A stretch of DNA of 64,000 nucleotides, from positions 124,001-188,000 of the forward strand of contig NZ_JABAOB010000004.1 of the NCBI RefSeq assembly GCF_012726295.1, written 5' to 3'. This stretch comes from Chitinophaga sp. Ak27. Its GTDB lineage: Bacteria > Bacteroidota > Bacteroidia > Chitinophagales > Chitinophagaceae. The translations under genes were made by a program, and so were the position numbers. This document shows positions 1 through 8,096 of the stretch, one piece after another. Position 1 is the stretch's first letter; the number at the start of each line of letters is the position of its first letter. The notes under the pieces are model-generated. The model did not search any database, was not told the DNA's origin, and saw only the letters and a program-made list of their open reading frames with translations.

Positions 1-1136
1 CCTGCATAGTTGTGTACGATGTGAAAAAAGAGCCTGATCTGAGATCTCTGCTGTCCGCTTTCTCCCAACATGAAATCACAGTTTTTCATTCAATACCGGC
101 TTTGTTCAGACGTTTGTTTGGCGACACATCAACTGCCGTGCATACAGGTAACATAAGATTGGTAATTCTTGGGGGGGAAGATATTAGTAAACAGGACTTT
201 GAGATCTATAAAGCAGTTTTCCCCGATACCAGCAGGATGGTAAACCTGTATGGATCATCCGAAATACTGATGGCTTTTTCTCAAGACCTGTATACTACCA
301 CGATTTTATCCAGGGAGCGTATACCCGTAGGGCTTCCGATGAAGGGAGTCACCTTTGAGATTTTAGATGAGCATAACAAGCCACAGGGAATGTTAGGGGT
401 TGGAGAACTGGTTTTCACTAGCCGCTTTCTTTCTCCCGGATACTGGGGGCAACCTCAGCATACCGCATTGATGACTGTTCCGGGAACATCGCTAAGGATG
501 TACCGGAGTGGAGATCTTGGCAGAATGTTGCCGGAAGGCGTAGTCGAATATGTGGGACGCAATGATATGCAGATAAAACTGAATGGTTACAGGATAGAGC
601 TTCAGGAGATAGAAATAACCATTAATACTTTTCCGGGTATAAAAAAGGCCGTTGTAAAAGCCTTTGAACGGGAGAATGAAAACGGTCAATACAGGATCTG
701 TTGCTTTTATGTGGCAGAAGAGGACCACATAGATGAAGCTATGTTGCGTCATCAGGTGCTGTCTGCATTGCCGCAATATATGTTACCGGAGCGTTTTATT
801 CAGATAGAAGAATTTCCCCTGACAGCATCCGGGAAAATAAACCGCTCAGCATTGGATATCGCATCTTATGATTCGTTGGATAAAAGCGCCACGCCATTGT
901 TAACAGAAACAGAAAGAACAGTGGCGGCTATTTGGGCAGATATTTTAGGGTATGATTCTTTCAGCGTAACGGATAAATTTTTTGAAGTAGGCGGAAACTC
1001 CTTAACTATTATTCAGCTGCAGGAAAAACTGGATGTCCTTTATCCACAGCAGTTGACATTTAACCAGGTATTTGATCATCAAACCATCGCCGGCATTGCA
1101 GCCTTATTGGAAAAAACAGTTGTAAAGCAAGTATAA
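1..1136 (+). CDS. NRPS C-terminal part: adenylation (partial) and carrier domain
   Basis: This is the 3' end of a nonribosomal peptide synthetase gene. The frame is open to the left edge, so the first GTG at 12 is not the true start. The adenylation domain selects an acyl substrate, activates it as the adenylate and loads the carrier arm. Visible core motifs are A5 NLYGSSE, A7 YRSGDLG, A8 GRNDMQIKLNGYRIEL and A10 with the catalytic Lys (ASGKINRSAL). The carrier motif FFEVGGNSL has the Ser that takes phosphopantetheine. The protein stops about 40 residues after this Ser, so the line ends without thioesterase, reductase or terminal condensation domain. Part of the substrate pocket is visible (I-L-G-G before A5, L before YGSSE, M-A after it), but the N-terminal half is outside the window, so I do not predict a substrate. 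It is followed after 10 bases by the aminohydroxybenzoate genes. Confidence 0.93.
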   Translation, partial: CIVVYDVKKEPDLRSLLSAFSQHEITVFHSIPALFRRLFGDTSTAVHTGNIRLVILGGEDISKQDFEIYKAVFPDTSRMVNLYGSSEILMAFSQDLYTTTILSRERIPVGLPMKGVTFEILDEHNKPQGMLGVGELVFTSRFLSPGYWGQPQHTALMTVPGTSLRMYRSGDLGRMLPEGVVEYVGRNDMQIKLNGYRIELQEIEITINTFPGIKKAVVKAFERENENGQYRICCFYVAEEDHIDEAMLRHQVLSALPQYMLPERFIQIEEFPLTASGKINRSALDIASYDSLDKSATPLLTETERTVAAIWADILGYDSFSVTDKFFEVGGNSLTIIQLQEKLDVLYPQQLTFNQVFDHQTIAGIAALLEKTVVKQV

Positions 1137-1146
1137 TAACTATCTC

Positions 1147-2301
1147 ATGGTAACACAAATAAACTCAACCGAAAAAAAAATAAGCATGCCGGGTACCAAA
1201 AATGCTAAGGAGAAGATCGTCTGGATAGATGGACGGGAATTGGCAGATAAGACCGAAATCCTTTTGCTGGTCTACCATCTGAACTTTGCCTGCCTGCTAA
1301 TCAGGAGGGCGGATCTGGATAAATTTAAAGCGCCCAAACGGATGAATTTTGTAATTGAAATAGAAAAGAAAGAAGATCTCAAAGAGCTTCCGGCACAAAG
1401 CACTATTTTTTCCTCGTCGTCAGAATTATTAAAGCTGGCAGCTAAAGCAGGTCATAAAACAGCCGTTTTATGCAGGATCGAAGACGAAGCATCCATGAAT
1501 TTTGCCTGGAAAGAAGGGCTGAATTATGATTACTTGATTGCAGAGTTTACTTCAGCCACCAATATTCCGTTGGAACTGCTGATTGCAAAACTTCAATCCA
1601 CGAACACCGTGTTGATCAAGAAAATCCATTCAGTACAGGAGGCCGAAGTTGTATTCGGCGTGATGGAAGCCGGCAGCGATGGCGTATTGTTTACCAGTGA
1701 AACGGTCAATGATTTTGTAGCACTCGATCAGCTTTTACAACGACAAAGCGTGGGCAAGCTCAAATTGGTGAAAGCATTGGTCACCTCGGTGCAACATGCA
1801 GGAATGGGATTCCGGGCCTGTGTTGATACTACCAGTCTTCTTAAACAAAATGAAGGAATGTTGATAGGATCGACTAGCGACGGCGGACTGCTGGTAAGTT
1901 CAGAAACCCATTACCTTCCTTATATGGATCTGCGGCCATTCCGGGTGAACGCAGGCGCCGTTCATTCCTACATCTGGTGTCCGGAGTCAAAAACGGCCTA
2001 CATCACAGAATTAAAAGGCGGCTCCAGGGTTACCTGTGTGGATACAGAGGGAAATACACGTGAGGTGGTAGTAGGTCGTGTGAAGACGGAGGTACGCCCG
2101 CTGCTGAAAATCGAGGTAATGGCGGAGAACAGGGTGATAAATGCATTTGTGCAGGACGATTGGCACATCAGGATTTTTGGCGGCAAAGGAGAGCCGCTGA
2201 ACGCATCCTGTATCAGGGAAGGAGATGAGTTGCTGGCATACGTCTGCGAAAGAGGGAGGCATGTAGGGATTAAAATTGATGAGAGTATTGAGGAAAAATA
2301 A
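1147..2301 (+). CDS. 3-dehydroquinate synthase II family protein (GriH/AroB'-like)
   Basis: A 384-aa member of the type II dehydroquinate synthase family (archaeal MJ1249, actinomycete GriH). In archaea it oxidatively deaminates and cyclises an amino-dideoxy-heptulosonate; in grixazone-type pathways GriH turns the related C7 amino sugar phosphate into 3-amino-4-hydroxybenzoate. Family signatures seen in the second half are GMGFRACVDT, GMLIGSTSDGGLLVSSE, PFRVNAGAVHSYI and VGRVKTEVRPLL. The N-terminal roughly 25 residues look like a poorly conserved extension, so M14 is a possible alternative start. It lies directly before the matching aldolase gene. That pairing, inside an NRPS operon, makes secondary metabolism much likelier than aromatic amino acid synthesis. 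Family assignment is strong; the exact product is inferred. Confidence 0.9.
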   Translation: MVTQINSTEKKISMPGTKNAKEKIVWIDGRELADKTEILLLVYHLNFACLLIRRADLDKFKAPKRMNFVIEIEKKEDLKELPAQSTIFSSSSELLKLAAKAGHKTAVLCRIEDEASMNFAWKEGLNYDYLIAEFTSATNIPLELLIAKLQSTNTVLIKKIHSVQEAEVVFGVMEAGSDGVLFTSETVNDFVALDQLLQRQSVGKLKLVKALVTSVQHAGMGFRACVDTTSLLKQNEGMLIGSTSDGGLLVSSETHYLPYMDLRPFRVNAGAVHSYIWCPESKTAYITELKGGSRVTCVDTEGNTREVVVGRVKTEVRPLLKIEVMAENRVINAFVQDDWHIRIFGGKGEPLNASCIREGDELLAYVCERGRHVGIKIDESIEEK

Positions 2302-2331
2302 TTCGTCTTATTGACAATATAAATCCGCTTT

Positions 2332-3132
2332 ATGAATGGTAAATCGCTGAGATTAAATCATGTTTTCAGAAGTGACGGAAAGAAAACCTGTATTGTACCA
2401 ATTGACCACGGTACTACATTAGGTCCTATTCCAGGTCTGAAAAATTCTACCCGTATTATCGGGCAACTGATAGACGGAGGAGCAGATGCTATTGTACTAC
2501 ACAAGGGTATTCTGGCTCACGTGCTCGATGAACCTGAGTTGGTACGTGGTACTTATCTGCTGCATTTATCGGCATCCACCTGTCTGGGCAGCTCACAGTC
2601 TTATAAGGTTATGGTGGGAAGTGTTGAAGAAGGTTTGCGGATGGGGGCCTCGGGCATTTCCATTCATGTAAATCTTGGAACAGCGGAAGAACCGGAAATG
2701 CTCAAAGAATTCGGACGAATTGCTACTGATTGTTATCATTGGGGAATGCCATTGCTGGCTATGATGTATGTAGATAACTGTAAGCATGATACCCGAAAAA
2801 TTGCACACGCGGCCAGGCTGGCCCAGGAAATTGGCGCCGATATCGTGAAGATTGACTACCCCGGCTCAGGCGAAAAATTGCACGAGGTAATCCAGGGAGT
2901 ACAAATTCCTGTGTTGATTGCAGGCGGTTCCAAAAGTGATAGCCCTGCGGATATCCTTATGATGGTGCATCACGCGATGCTGGCCGGCGCTTCCGGCGTA
3001 TCAATCGGCAGGAACATTTTCCAGCATAACAATCCAAGGGTAATGACGCAGATGGTGGGCAATCTGGTTCATCATGGCTGGCAGATAGAAGAATGTATAG
3101 AAAAGATGAACAGGGAATTATTGGAGATATAA
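2332..3132 (+). CDS. Class I aldolase, GriI/ADH-synthase-like
   Basis: A 266-aa TIM-barrel class I aldolase of the FbaB/DeoC-like group that contains archaeal 2-amino-3,7-dideoxyheptulosonate synthase (MJ0400) and actinomycete GriI. These condense aspartate semialdehyde with a sugar phosphate. Visible signatures are the N-terminal VPIDHGTTLGPIPGL, the probable Schiff-base lysine in GADIVKIDYPG, and the phosphate-binding end IAGGSKSD followed by GASGVSIGRNIF. With the preceding type II dehydroquinate synthase it forms the two-enzyme set known to give 3-amino-4-hydroxybenzoate. It begins 30 bases after that gene and ends 14 bases before the exporter fusion, so it is almost surely co-transcribed. 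A role in ordinary sugar metabolism is possible but fits the context poorly. Confidence 0.9.
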   Translation: MNGKSLRLNHVFRSDGKKTCIVPIDHGTTLGPIPGLKNSTRIIGQLIDGGADAIVLHKGILAHVLDEPELVRGTYLLHLSASTCLGSSQSYKVMVGSVEEGLRMGASGISIHVNLGTAEEPEMLKEFGRIATDCYHWGMPLLAMMYVDNCKHDTRKIAHAARLAQEIGADIVKIDYPGSGEKLHEVIQGVQIPVLIAGGSKSDSPADILMMVHHAMLAGASGVSIGRNIFQHNNPRVMTQMVGNLVHHGWQIEECIEKMNRELLEI

Positions 3133-3146
3133 ACAAGGGGAAAGTT

Positions 3147-6100
3147 ATGATAGTCAATAATGCAGGCGGGAGATTTTTCCTCTTATGCTGCGTGCTGTTA
3201 TCTTGGCTGCAGGTTTCGGCGATTCATCCCGGAACAATCGACAGCCTGGTAAGGGAGCAGATGAAAGATGGTAATATACCGGGACTTACATTGGTAGTTA
3301 TACAGGATGGCCGGGAAAGTATTTATACTTTTGGCTATACCGATGTACGCACAAAAGAAAAAGTAGTGCCTGCAACGCTTTTTGAACTGGCTTCCTGTAG
3401 CAAGGCATTTACTGCGCTGGGTATATTACGTCTTTCAAAGGCCGGGAAAATAAATTTGCAGGACCCTGTTTCGGTTTATCTTCCCTGGTTGAAATTTTCT
3501 TACAAAGGGAAACCGGCGGTCGTAACTGTTGCCCAGTTGTTGCATCATACCAGTGGCATTCCGTGGTATACCATTTCGAGTATTCCTCCCGGTAATGAAC
3601 GGGATGCCCTGGAAAAAACGGTACGGCAGCTGAATAATATGTCGCTCCAGGCAATACCCGGGGAATCATTTCACTATGCTACAGTGAATTATGATATTTT
3701 GGGACTCATCATTGCTACCGTCAGCGGGTTGTCTTACGAAACCTACGTGACCGACAGTGTACTGTCGCCCCTGGGTATGCATCATACCTTTGTAGGGCGT
3801 GACCGGGTTCCGGGAGGGTATGTGATGGCCCAGGGGCATAAAATCAGTTTTTTTAAAGCAAGGGCTTATGAGCCGCCGTTGTTTAAAGGAAATAACCCGG
3901 CCGGATATATTATTACGGATGGCCCGGATATGGCTCAATGGCTGAAAGTACAGATGGGACTTGTTCATACCGAACTGGATTCCGAGATTGCCGCCTCCCA
4001 TCTTCGTGATGAAAGTGTGCCTCCGGGCAGTAATCTTTCTTATGCACAGGGCTGGCTTGTTTCCTTACGTGGGGATGGCGTTATCTATCACGACGGACTA
4101 AATCCTGATTTTACTTCTTATGCAGGTTTTATTACCAGGAAAAGAACGGGAGTAGTTATCCTGGCCAATTCAAACAGTACCTACACCCGCACGCTGGGAA
4201 ACCAGCTTTTATCCCTGATGGATAAAGGTGTAGTACCAAAGGATATTTACCCGGAAAGTGACAACGACAGATCGTTTGCCACAATAGCAATCGCCTTGTT
4301 TTTTTACTTGTTTATTACGTTGTTATTTACCGGATATATTATTGTTGGTATTATCCGGAAGAGAAGAAAATACCGGGGGTGGCACAAGAAAGAGAGTATA
4401 TCCATGTTGTTGCTTTTCGCTGCTGTGTTGCCCTGTTTGGTAGGGATTTACCTGATTCCCCAGGCATACATGCATTTTTCATGGCAGGCGATCAGGGTGT
4501 GGGGGCCTGATAGTTTGCAGGTAATGATGACACTGCTACTGTTATGTATCGGGCTTTCATGCGGCAATGCGGTGGTAAGTCTGTTGTTCCCGGATCCGCA
4601 CAAGTATCTCAGGGTAATTCCTCAAACGCTGATCGTAAGCATATTATCAGGAATTGCCAACATGGTATTGATCCTGCTGATTTCTTCGGCAGCTGGTAAC
4701 AGGGATAATCTCCCCTTTATCCTTTTCTACTTTGGACTTTCCGTAATGATATATCTCATCGGGAGAAGTTACATACAGCGAACGCTCATTGGATTTACAC
4801 GGAAACTGGTACATGAAATAAGAATAGACATGGTAGGAAAGATATTATCATCTTCCTATGAAAAATTTGAGAAAATAGAAAATGGGCGGGTACTTGCTAC
4901 TATCAACGGTGATATTTATGTTATTGGCAACATTGCCTACATGGCCATTTCACTGGCTACCAGTATTATCACAGTGATTGGCGCATTCCTCTATCTTTCA
5001 GCTATTGCCTTCTGGGCAACTATGGTTACGGCAATACTGGTATGCGTGATTTCAACGATCTATTATTTCTTTAGTAAGAGTACGCGGCCACTGTTTGAAG
5101 AGGCCAGGGATGCAGGCAACGTGCTAATGGATTTTATGACTGATCTTATTAATGGCTATAAAGAAATTAGCCTGAACAGGAGAAAGAAATTGGAATTCCG
5201 GGAAGATATCAGTGATTGCTCAGAAGGGCTTCGCGCAAAAATAATGAAAGCGGAAACCAATTTTATTTATGCCTTCCTGGTGGGTGAACTGTTGTTGATC
5301 CTGCTCCTGGGAACCTCCGCTTTTGGCTTGCCACTATTATTCCCAGCCATTAAATTCCCGGTTATCATGAGCTTTATTATGATACTATTATATCTTATTG
5401 GACCTATCAATGGCATTCTGAGATCCATACCGGAAATAATGCAATTTAAAATTGCCTGGGACAGGATAGAAGTATTCCTCGGGGAATTGCCTTCCGACTT
5501 GTCCATTGATGAACCGATGCCTCTTACCGTCGCCGGTATGCCCGATAGTTTTCAAGCAGACGGTATCCGTTTTCTGTACGATACAGGGTCGGCACAGCCA
5601 TTTGGCGTAGGACCGGTTTCATTTGAACTGAACAAAGGCGAAATTCTCTTTATCACGGGTGGTAACGGAAGCGGGAAAAGTACGCTGGCCAAAATGCTAA
5701 CTGGTCTTTATAAACCGTCGGCTGGTGTTATCAGGATTAATAACCAGGTAATCCCTGCTTTAGAATTAGGAGAGTATTTTTCCGTGGTCTTTTCACCGGT
5801 ACATCTTTTTAAGAAGTTATATTCAGTGACCATAGATGGAAAGGAAGAAGAAATTTTCCGCTATTTGGAGGAGCTGGATCTAAGCCATAAGGTAAGTATC
5901 CGTAACATGACTTTTGATACATTGGAACTATCAAACGGTCAATTAAAGCGACTGGCACTGTTGCAATGCTACCTGGAAGACAAACCCATTTACCTTTTTG
6001 ATGAATGGGCCGCTGACCAGGACCCTGAATACCGGAAGTTTTTCTATCGTACCCTGCTCCCCAAAATGAAAATGCAGAATAAGATCGTTATTGCCATTAC

Positions 6101-6212
6101 CCATGATGATCACTACTTTGATGTAGCAGATAAGATTCTGAAACTAAATGTGGGCAAGATGGAAAGCCTGCTGGTAAAAGGTTTGTCCGGCACACTTACC
6201 GCTGTTAAATAA
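3147..6212 (+). CDS. Serine hydrolase (beta-lactamase fold) fused to cyclic-peptide ABC exporter
   Basis: A 1021-aa fusion. I chose ATG 3147, not the upstream in-frame ATG 3093 inside the aldolase gene, because it follows a purine-rich stretch and opens with a signal peptide of about 25 residues. Residues about 26-360 are a class C beta-lactamase/esterase-type hydrolase. It has the SxxK nucleophile S83-C-S-K86, a Y-A-T in place of Y-S-N near 177, and H-D-G for the K/H-T-G motif near 314. Three extra membrane spans (about 376-480) follow, with a basic loop between the first two. The last part is a PvdE/SyrD-type ABC transporter: membrane region about 490-770, Walker A GGNGSGKST near 838, signature LSNGQ near 927, Walker B IYLFDEWAADQDP near 950. 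The topology puts the hydrolase in the periplasm and the ATPase in the cytoplasm. Likely job: export of the NRPS product coupled to trimming, deacylation or transpeptidation outside. Confidence 0.9.
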   Translation: MIVNNAGGRFFLLCCVLLSWLQVSAIHPGTIDSLVREQMKDGNIPGLTLVVIQDGRESIYTFGYTDVRTKEKVVPATLFELASCSKAFTALGILRLSKAGKINLQDPVSVYLPWLKFSYKGKPAVVTVAQLLHHTSGIPWYTISSIPPGNERDALEKTVRQLNNMSLQAIPGESFHYATVNYDILGLIIATVSGLSYETYVTDSVLSPLGMHHTFVGRDRVPGGYVMAQGHKISFFKARAYEPPLFKGNNPAGYIITDGPDMAQWLKVQMGLVHTELDSEIAASHLRDESVPPGSNLSYAQGWLVSLRGDGVIYHDGLNPDFTSYAGFITRKRTGVVILANSNSTYTRTLGNQLLSLMDKGVVPKDIYPESDNDRSFATIAIALFFYLFITLLFTGYIIVGIIRKRRKYRGWHKKESISMLLLFAAVLPCLVGIYLIPQAYMHFSWQAIRVWGPDSLQVMMTLLLLCIGLSCGNAVVSLLFPDPHKYLRVIPQTLIVSILSGIANMVLILLISSAAGNRDNLPFILFYFGLSVMIYLIGRSYIQRTLIGFTRKLVHEIRIDMVGKILSSSYEKFEKIENGRVLATINGDIYVIGNIAYMAISLATSIITVIGAFLYLSAIAFWATMVTAILVCVISTIYYFFSKSTRPLFEEARDAGNVLMDFMTDLINGYKEISLNRRKKLEFREDISDCSEGLRAKIMKAETNFIYAFLVGELLLILLLGTSAFGLPLLFPAIKFPVIMSFIMILLYLIGPINGILRSIPEIMQFKIAWDRIEVFLGELPSDLSIDEPMPLTVAGMPDSFQADGIRFLYDTGSAQPFGVGPVSFELNKGEILFITGGNGSGKSTLAKMLTGLYKPSAGVIRINNQVIPALELGEYFSVVFSPVHLFKKLYSVTIDGKEEEIFRYLEELDLSHKVSIRNMTFDTLELSNGQLKRLALLQCYLEDKPIYLFDEWAADQDPEYRKFFYRTLLPKMKMQNKIVIAITHDDHYFDVADKILKLNVGKMESLLVKGLSGTLTAVK

Positions 6213-6238
6213 CAATTACTAAATAAAAATGCACACTT

Positions 6239-6613
6239 ATGGAAACATTGACGCTCGAAAGAATGGAGATCTTTCACGCAGATTTTAACCTGGATAAAAA
6301 AGATAACCTCCATGATATCCCGGAAGATGCTGCTGTTTTTGGAATTTTTGCCATCGTGGATAATGAGCCGGTGAACTGCCGGTATACCGGATATGCGGAA
6401 AATTTGCAGCAGGCTGTCCGGGGAATGTTTGAAAATCCACCTTCCGAAGGGCTTAAACATTTTATGCAAGGCCCCTGGATTCAGTTGCTGATGTATGAAT
6501 GTAAGCCAACGGGGACAGCAGAAGAAGTACAGCAGCTAGTGTCTGAATGGGAAGCGCGCTATCAGCCGAAGATAGATACTGACGGTGAATATCCCGGTTA
6601 TTACGATTACTGA
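6239..6613 (+). CDS. Small NRPS-operon protein, possibly GIY-YIG-like fold
   Basis: A 124-aa protein I do not recognise with confidence. The stretch from about residue 30 to 85 (AVFGIFAIVDNEPVNCRYTGY, then a helix with LQQAVRGMF, then WIQLLMYE) resembles the strand-strand-helix pattern of small GIY-YIG domains, but the motif residues are not clear enough to call a nuclease. There is no signal peptide or membrane segment, so it is cytoplasmic. It is acidic, with a C-terminal tail rich in Tyr, Asp and Gly. It starts 26 bases after the exporter gene and lies in the same operon, so a role tied to the peptide product is likely (tailoring, chaperone or self-protection); none can be chosen from sequence. 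Confidence 0.75.
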   Translation: METLTLERMEIFHADFNLDKKDNLHDIPEDAAVFGIFAIVDNEPVNCRYTGYAENLQQAVRGMFENPPSEGLKHFMQGPWIQLLMYECKPTGTAEEVQQLVSEWEARYQPKIDTDGEYPGYYDY

Positions 6614-6668
6614 TTATTTTATCACCAGGAAAAGTAACCTATTAATTCACTCAAAATTTTATGTTAGC

Positions 6669-6947
6669 ATGACACGACTGGGAAATGTCCGGGAAATAAA
6701 TGAAATCAAGCAGCACCTGGATCATCTGAAATCAGAAGGGTTAATTACACAATGGGAATTACCCTATGAACAAATTCTTACACGACTCACCGCCGCCGTG
6801 TTTTTTGTCTCACTTCCAGGTAAGGAAGATGAAACCGTTTGGAAAGAGATGGAGAAGTACCCCATGTTTACCTATGGCCGGAATGAAGAAAAACAACTGT
6901 CGGCACTGGACTGGTGTATGACATTTAATAAGGGCTTTGAGCTTTGA
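6669..6947 (+). CDS. Small NRPS-operon protein of unknown function
   Basis: A 92-aa protein starting at ATG 6669 (MTRLGNVREIN...). The frame is open upstream to 6585, but that would overlap the previous gene, and the extra residues look unlike protein. It has a predicted amphipathic helical start (EINEIKQHLDHLKSEGLI), a hydrophobic strand (AAVFFVSLPG) and an aromatic C-terminus. It has no signal peptide and no family I can name. The short size and place between two other small genes suggest an accessory subunit. The coding call rests on operon position, sensible amino acid composition and the lack of any competing frame. Confidence 0.6.
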   Translation: MTRLGNVREINEIKQHLDHLKSEGLITQWELPYEQILTRLTAAVFFVSLPGKEDETVWKEMEKYPMFTYGRNEEKQLSALDWCMTFNKGFEL

Positions 6948-6972
6948 TCTTCTCATTAAAAAAAATACGCAA

Positions 6973-7308
6973 ATGAAAGATGAATTGGTTGAAATATTAT
7001 CCACGCCGGGACCAGTAACCTGTATTCGCCCTGAAAAATCAAGGGAAGCATTACAACAATGTATCCGCCGGAATTATGTGCATCTTTTATTTGAAGCGTC
7101 CGGTACTGAATTGAGTATGCAGTTATTCCGGCCGGAATGTAGGTTGGAGGCTCCCGATGCCGGCGGTGTAATACGCCTGGTTGGAACGCTGAATATTAAT
7201 TATCAGCCGGTAAAATGTGTTGCAGACATCAATTCCGCCACCTGCGAAGGCACCGGTTACCTAACGACCGTTAGTACTGAAGCCTATCAGCAAATGTCTG
7301 GTAAATAA
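6973..7308 (+). CDS. Small NRPS-operon protein of unknown function
   Basis: A 111-aa protein starting at ATG 6973; a TTG at 6937 in the same frame would overlap the preceding gene and is less likely. It has no signal peptide or membrane helix. The second half (SMQLFRPECRLEAPDAGGVIRLVGTLNINYQPVKC, then several Thr, Ser and Gly) reads as beta-strands, like a small beta-barrel or binding domain. Four cysteines are present. It is not an MbtH protein: the conserved NxExQxSxWP pattern is absent. It sits 25 bases after the previous small gene and 29 bases before the type II thioesterase. The function is unknown. Confidence 0.65.
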   Translation: MKDELVEILSTPGPVTCIRPEKSREALQQCIRRNYVHLLFEASGTELSMQLFRPECRLEAPDAGGVIRLVGTLNINYQPVKCVADINSATCEGTGYLTTVSTEAYQQMSGK

Positions 7309-7337
7309 TACTTCTATCGCCCTTTAAATAGCACCTC

Positions 7338-8051
7338 ATGAGCCAATTAAGACTGTTTTGTTTTCCTTATGCTGGTGGATCGGCTTTGGTCTACCAGAAA
7401 TGGAACCGCTACCTGCGTCAGGATATCCTGCTAAGGCCTGTAGAGCTTGCAGGCCGGGGGAAAAGAATAAATGAAAAAATGTATGAAAATGTCTATGTGG
7501 CTGCCGATGATTTATTTCATATAATAAAAGAGGAGATAGCCATGGGGCCTTATGCTTTCTTTGGACATAGTATGGGTGGGATGCTAGCTTATGAGATTGC
7601 CCAAAAAATACGGAGAGAAGGATTACCGGGACCTGCTCATATCTTCTTTTCCGCCAGGAGACCGCCGCATATTAGCAAAGAAGAGGATAAAAAATATCAC
7701 CTTATGGAAACAGACGTTTTCAAGCGGGAGATCATTAACCTGGGAGGAACACCTGTGGAATTCTTTGAGCATCCAGAGCTAATTGAACTTTACCTGCCAT
7801 TGCTGAAAAATGATTTTAAACTTTCTGAAACAGACCTCTTTGAAGGAACAATACATCCTTTAGACTGTAGTATTACTGTTCTTTCAGGAAAGGGAGATGA
7901 CCTTACGGAAGCTGATTGCGAGGAATGGAGCATGCATACCAGACAGAAATGCAATATCCACTATTTTGAAGGCGGCCATTTTTTTATCAAGGATTATATG
8001 GAAGGCGTAACCGGAATTATTAATAACACACTTAGTGCCGGTCATTTTTAA
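7338..8051 (+). CDS. Type II thioesterase of the NRPS cluster
   Basis: A 237-aa alpha/beta hydrolase of the stand-alone (type II) thioesterase family, which clears misprimed or stalled acyl groups from NRPS and PKS carrier domains. Family marks are the start LRLFCFPYAGGSALVYQKW, PVELAGRGKR, the nucleophile elbow GHSMGG (Ser78), Asp near 187 in SGKGDDLT and His214 in EGGHFFI. The length matches the family. It acts in the cytoplasm on the synthetase lines upstream. Because the visible NRPS end has no thioesterase domain, this enzyme could in principle also release product, though the family normally edits. Confidence 0.93.
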   Translation: MSQLRLFCFPYAGGSALVYQKWNRYLRQDILLRPVELAGRGKRINEKMYENVYVAADDLFHIIKEEIAMGPYAFFGHSMGGMLAYEIAQKIRREGLPGPAHIFFSARRPPHISKEEDKKYHLMETDVFKREIINLGGTPVEFFEHPELIELYLPLLKNDFKLSETDLFEGTIHPLDCSITVLSGKGDDLTEADCEEWSMHTRQKCNIHYFEGGHFFIKDYMEGVTGIINNTLSAGHF

Positions 8052-8096
8052 TACTTGCAGATCAAGAAATATTCAATTATTTAATGAAGCTAAGAT

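Noticed and set aside
3666..4001. A 111-codon minus-strand frame inside the hydrolase-exporter gene
   Set aside because: It lies fully within a well-supported gene on the other strand and has no plausible protein features.
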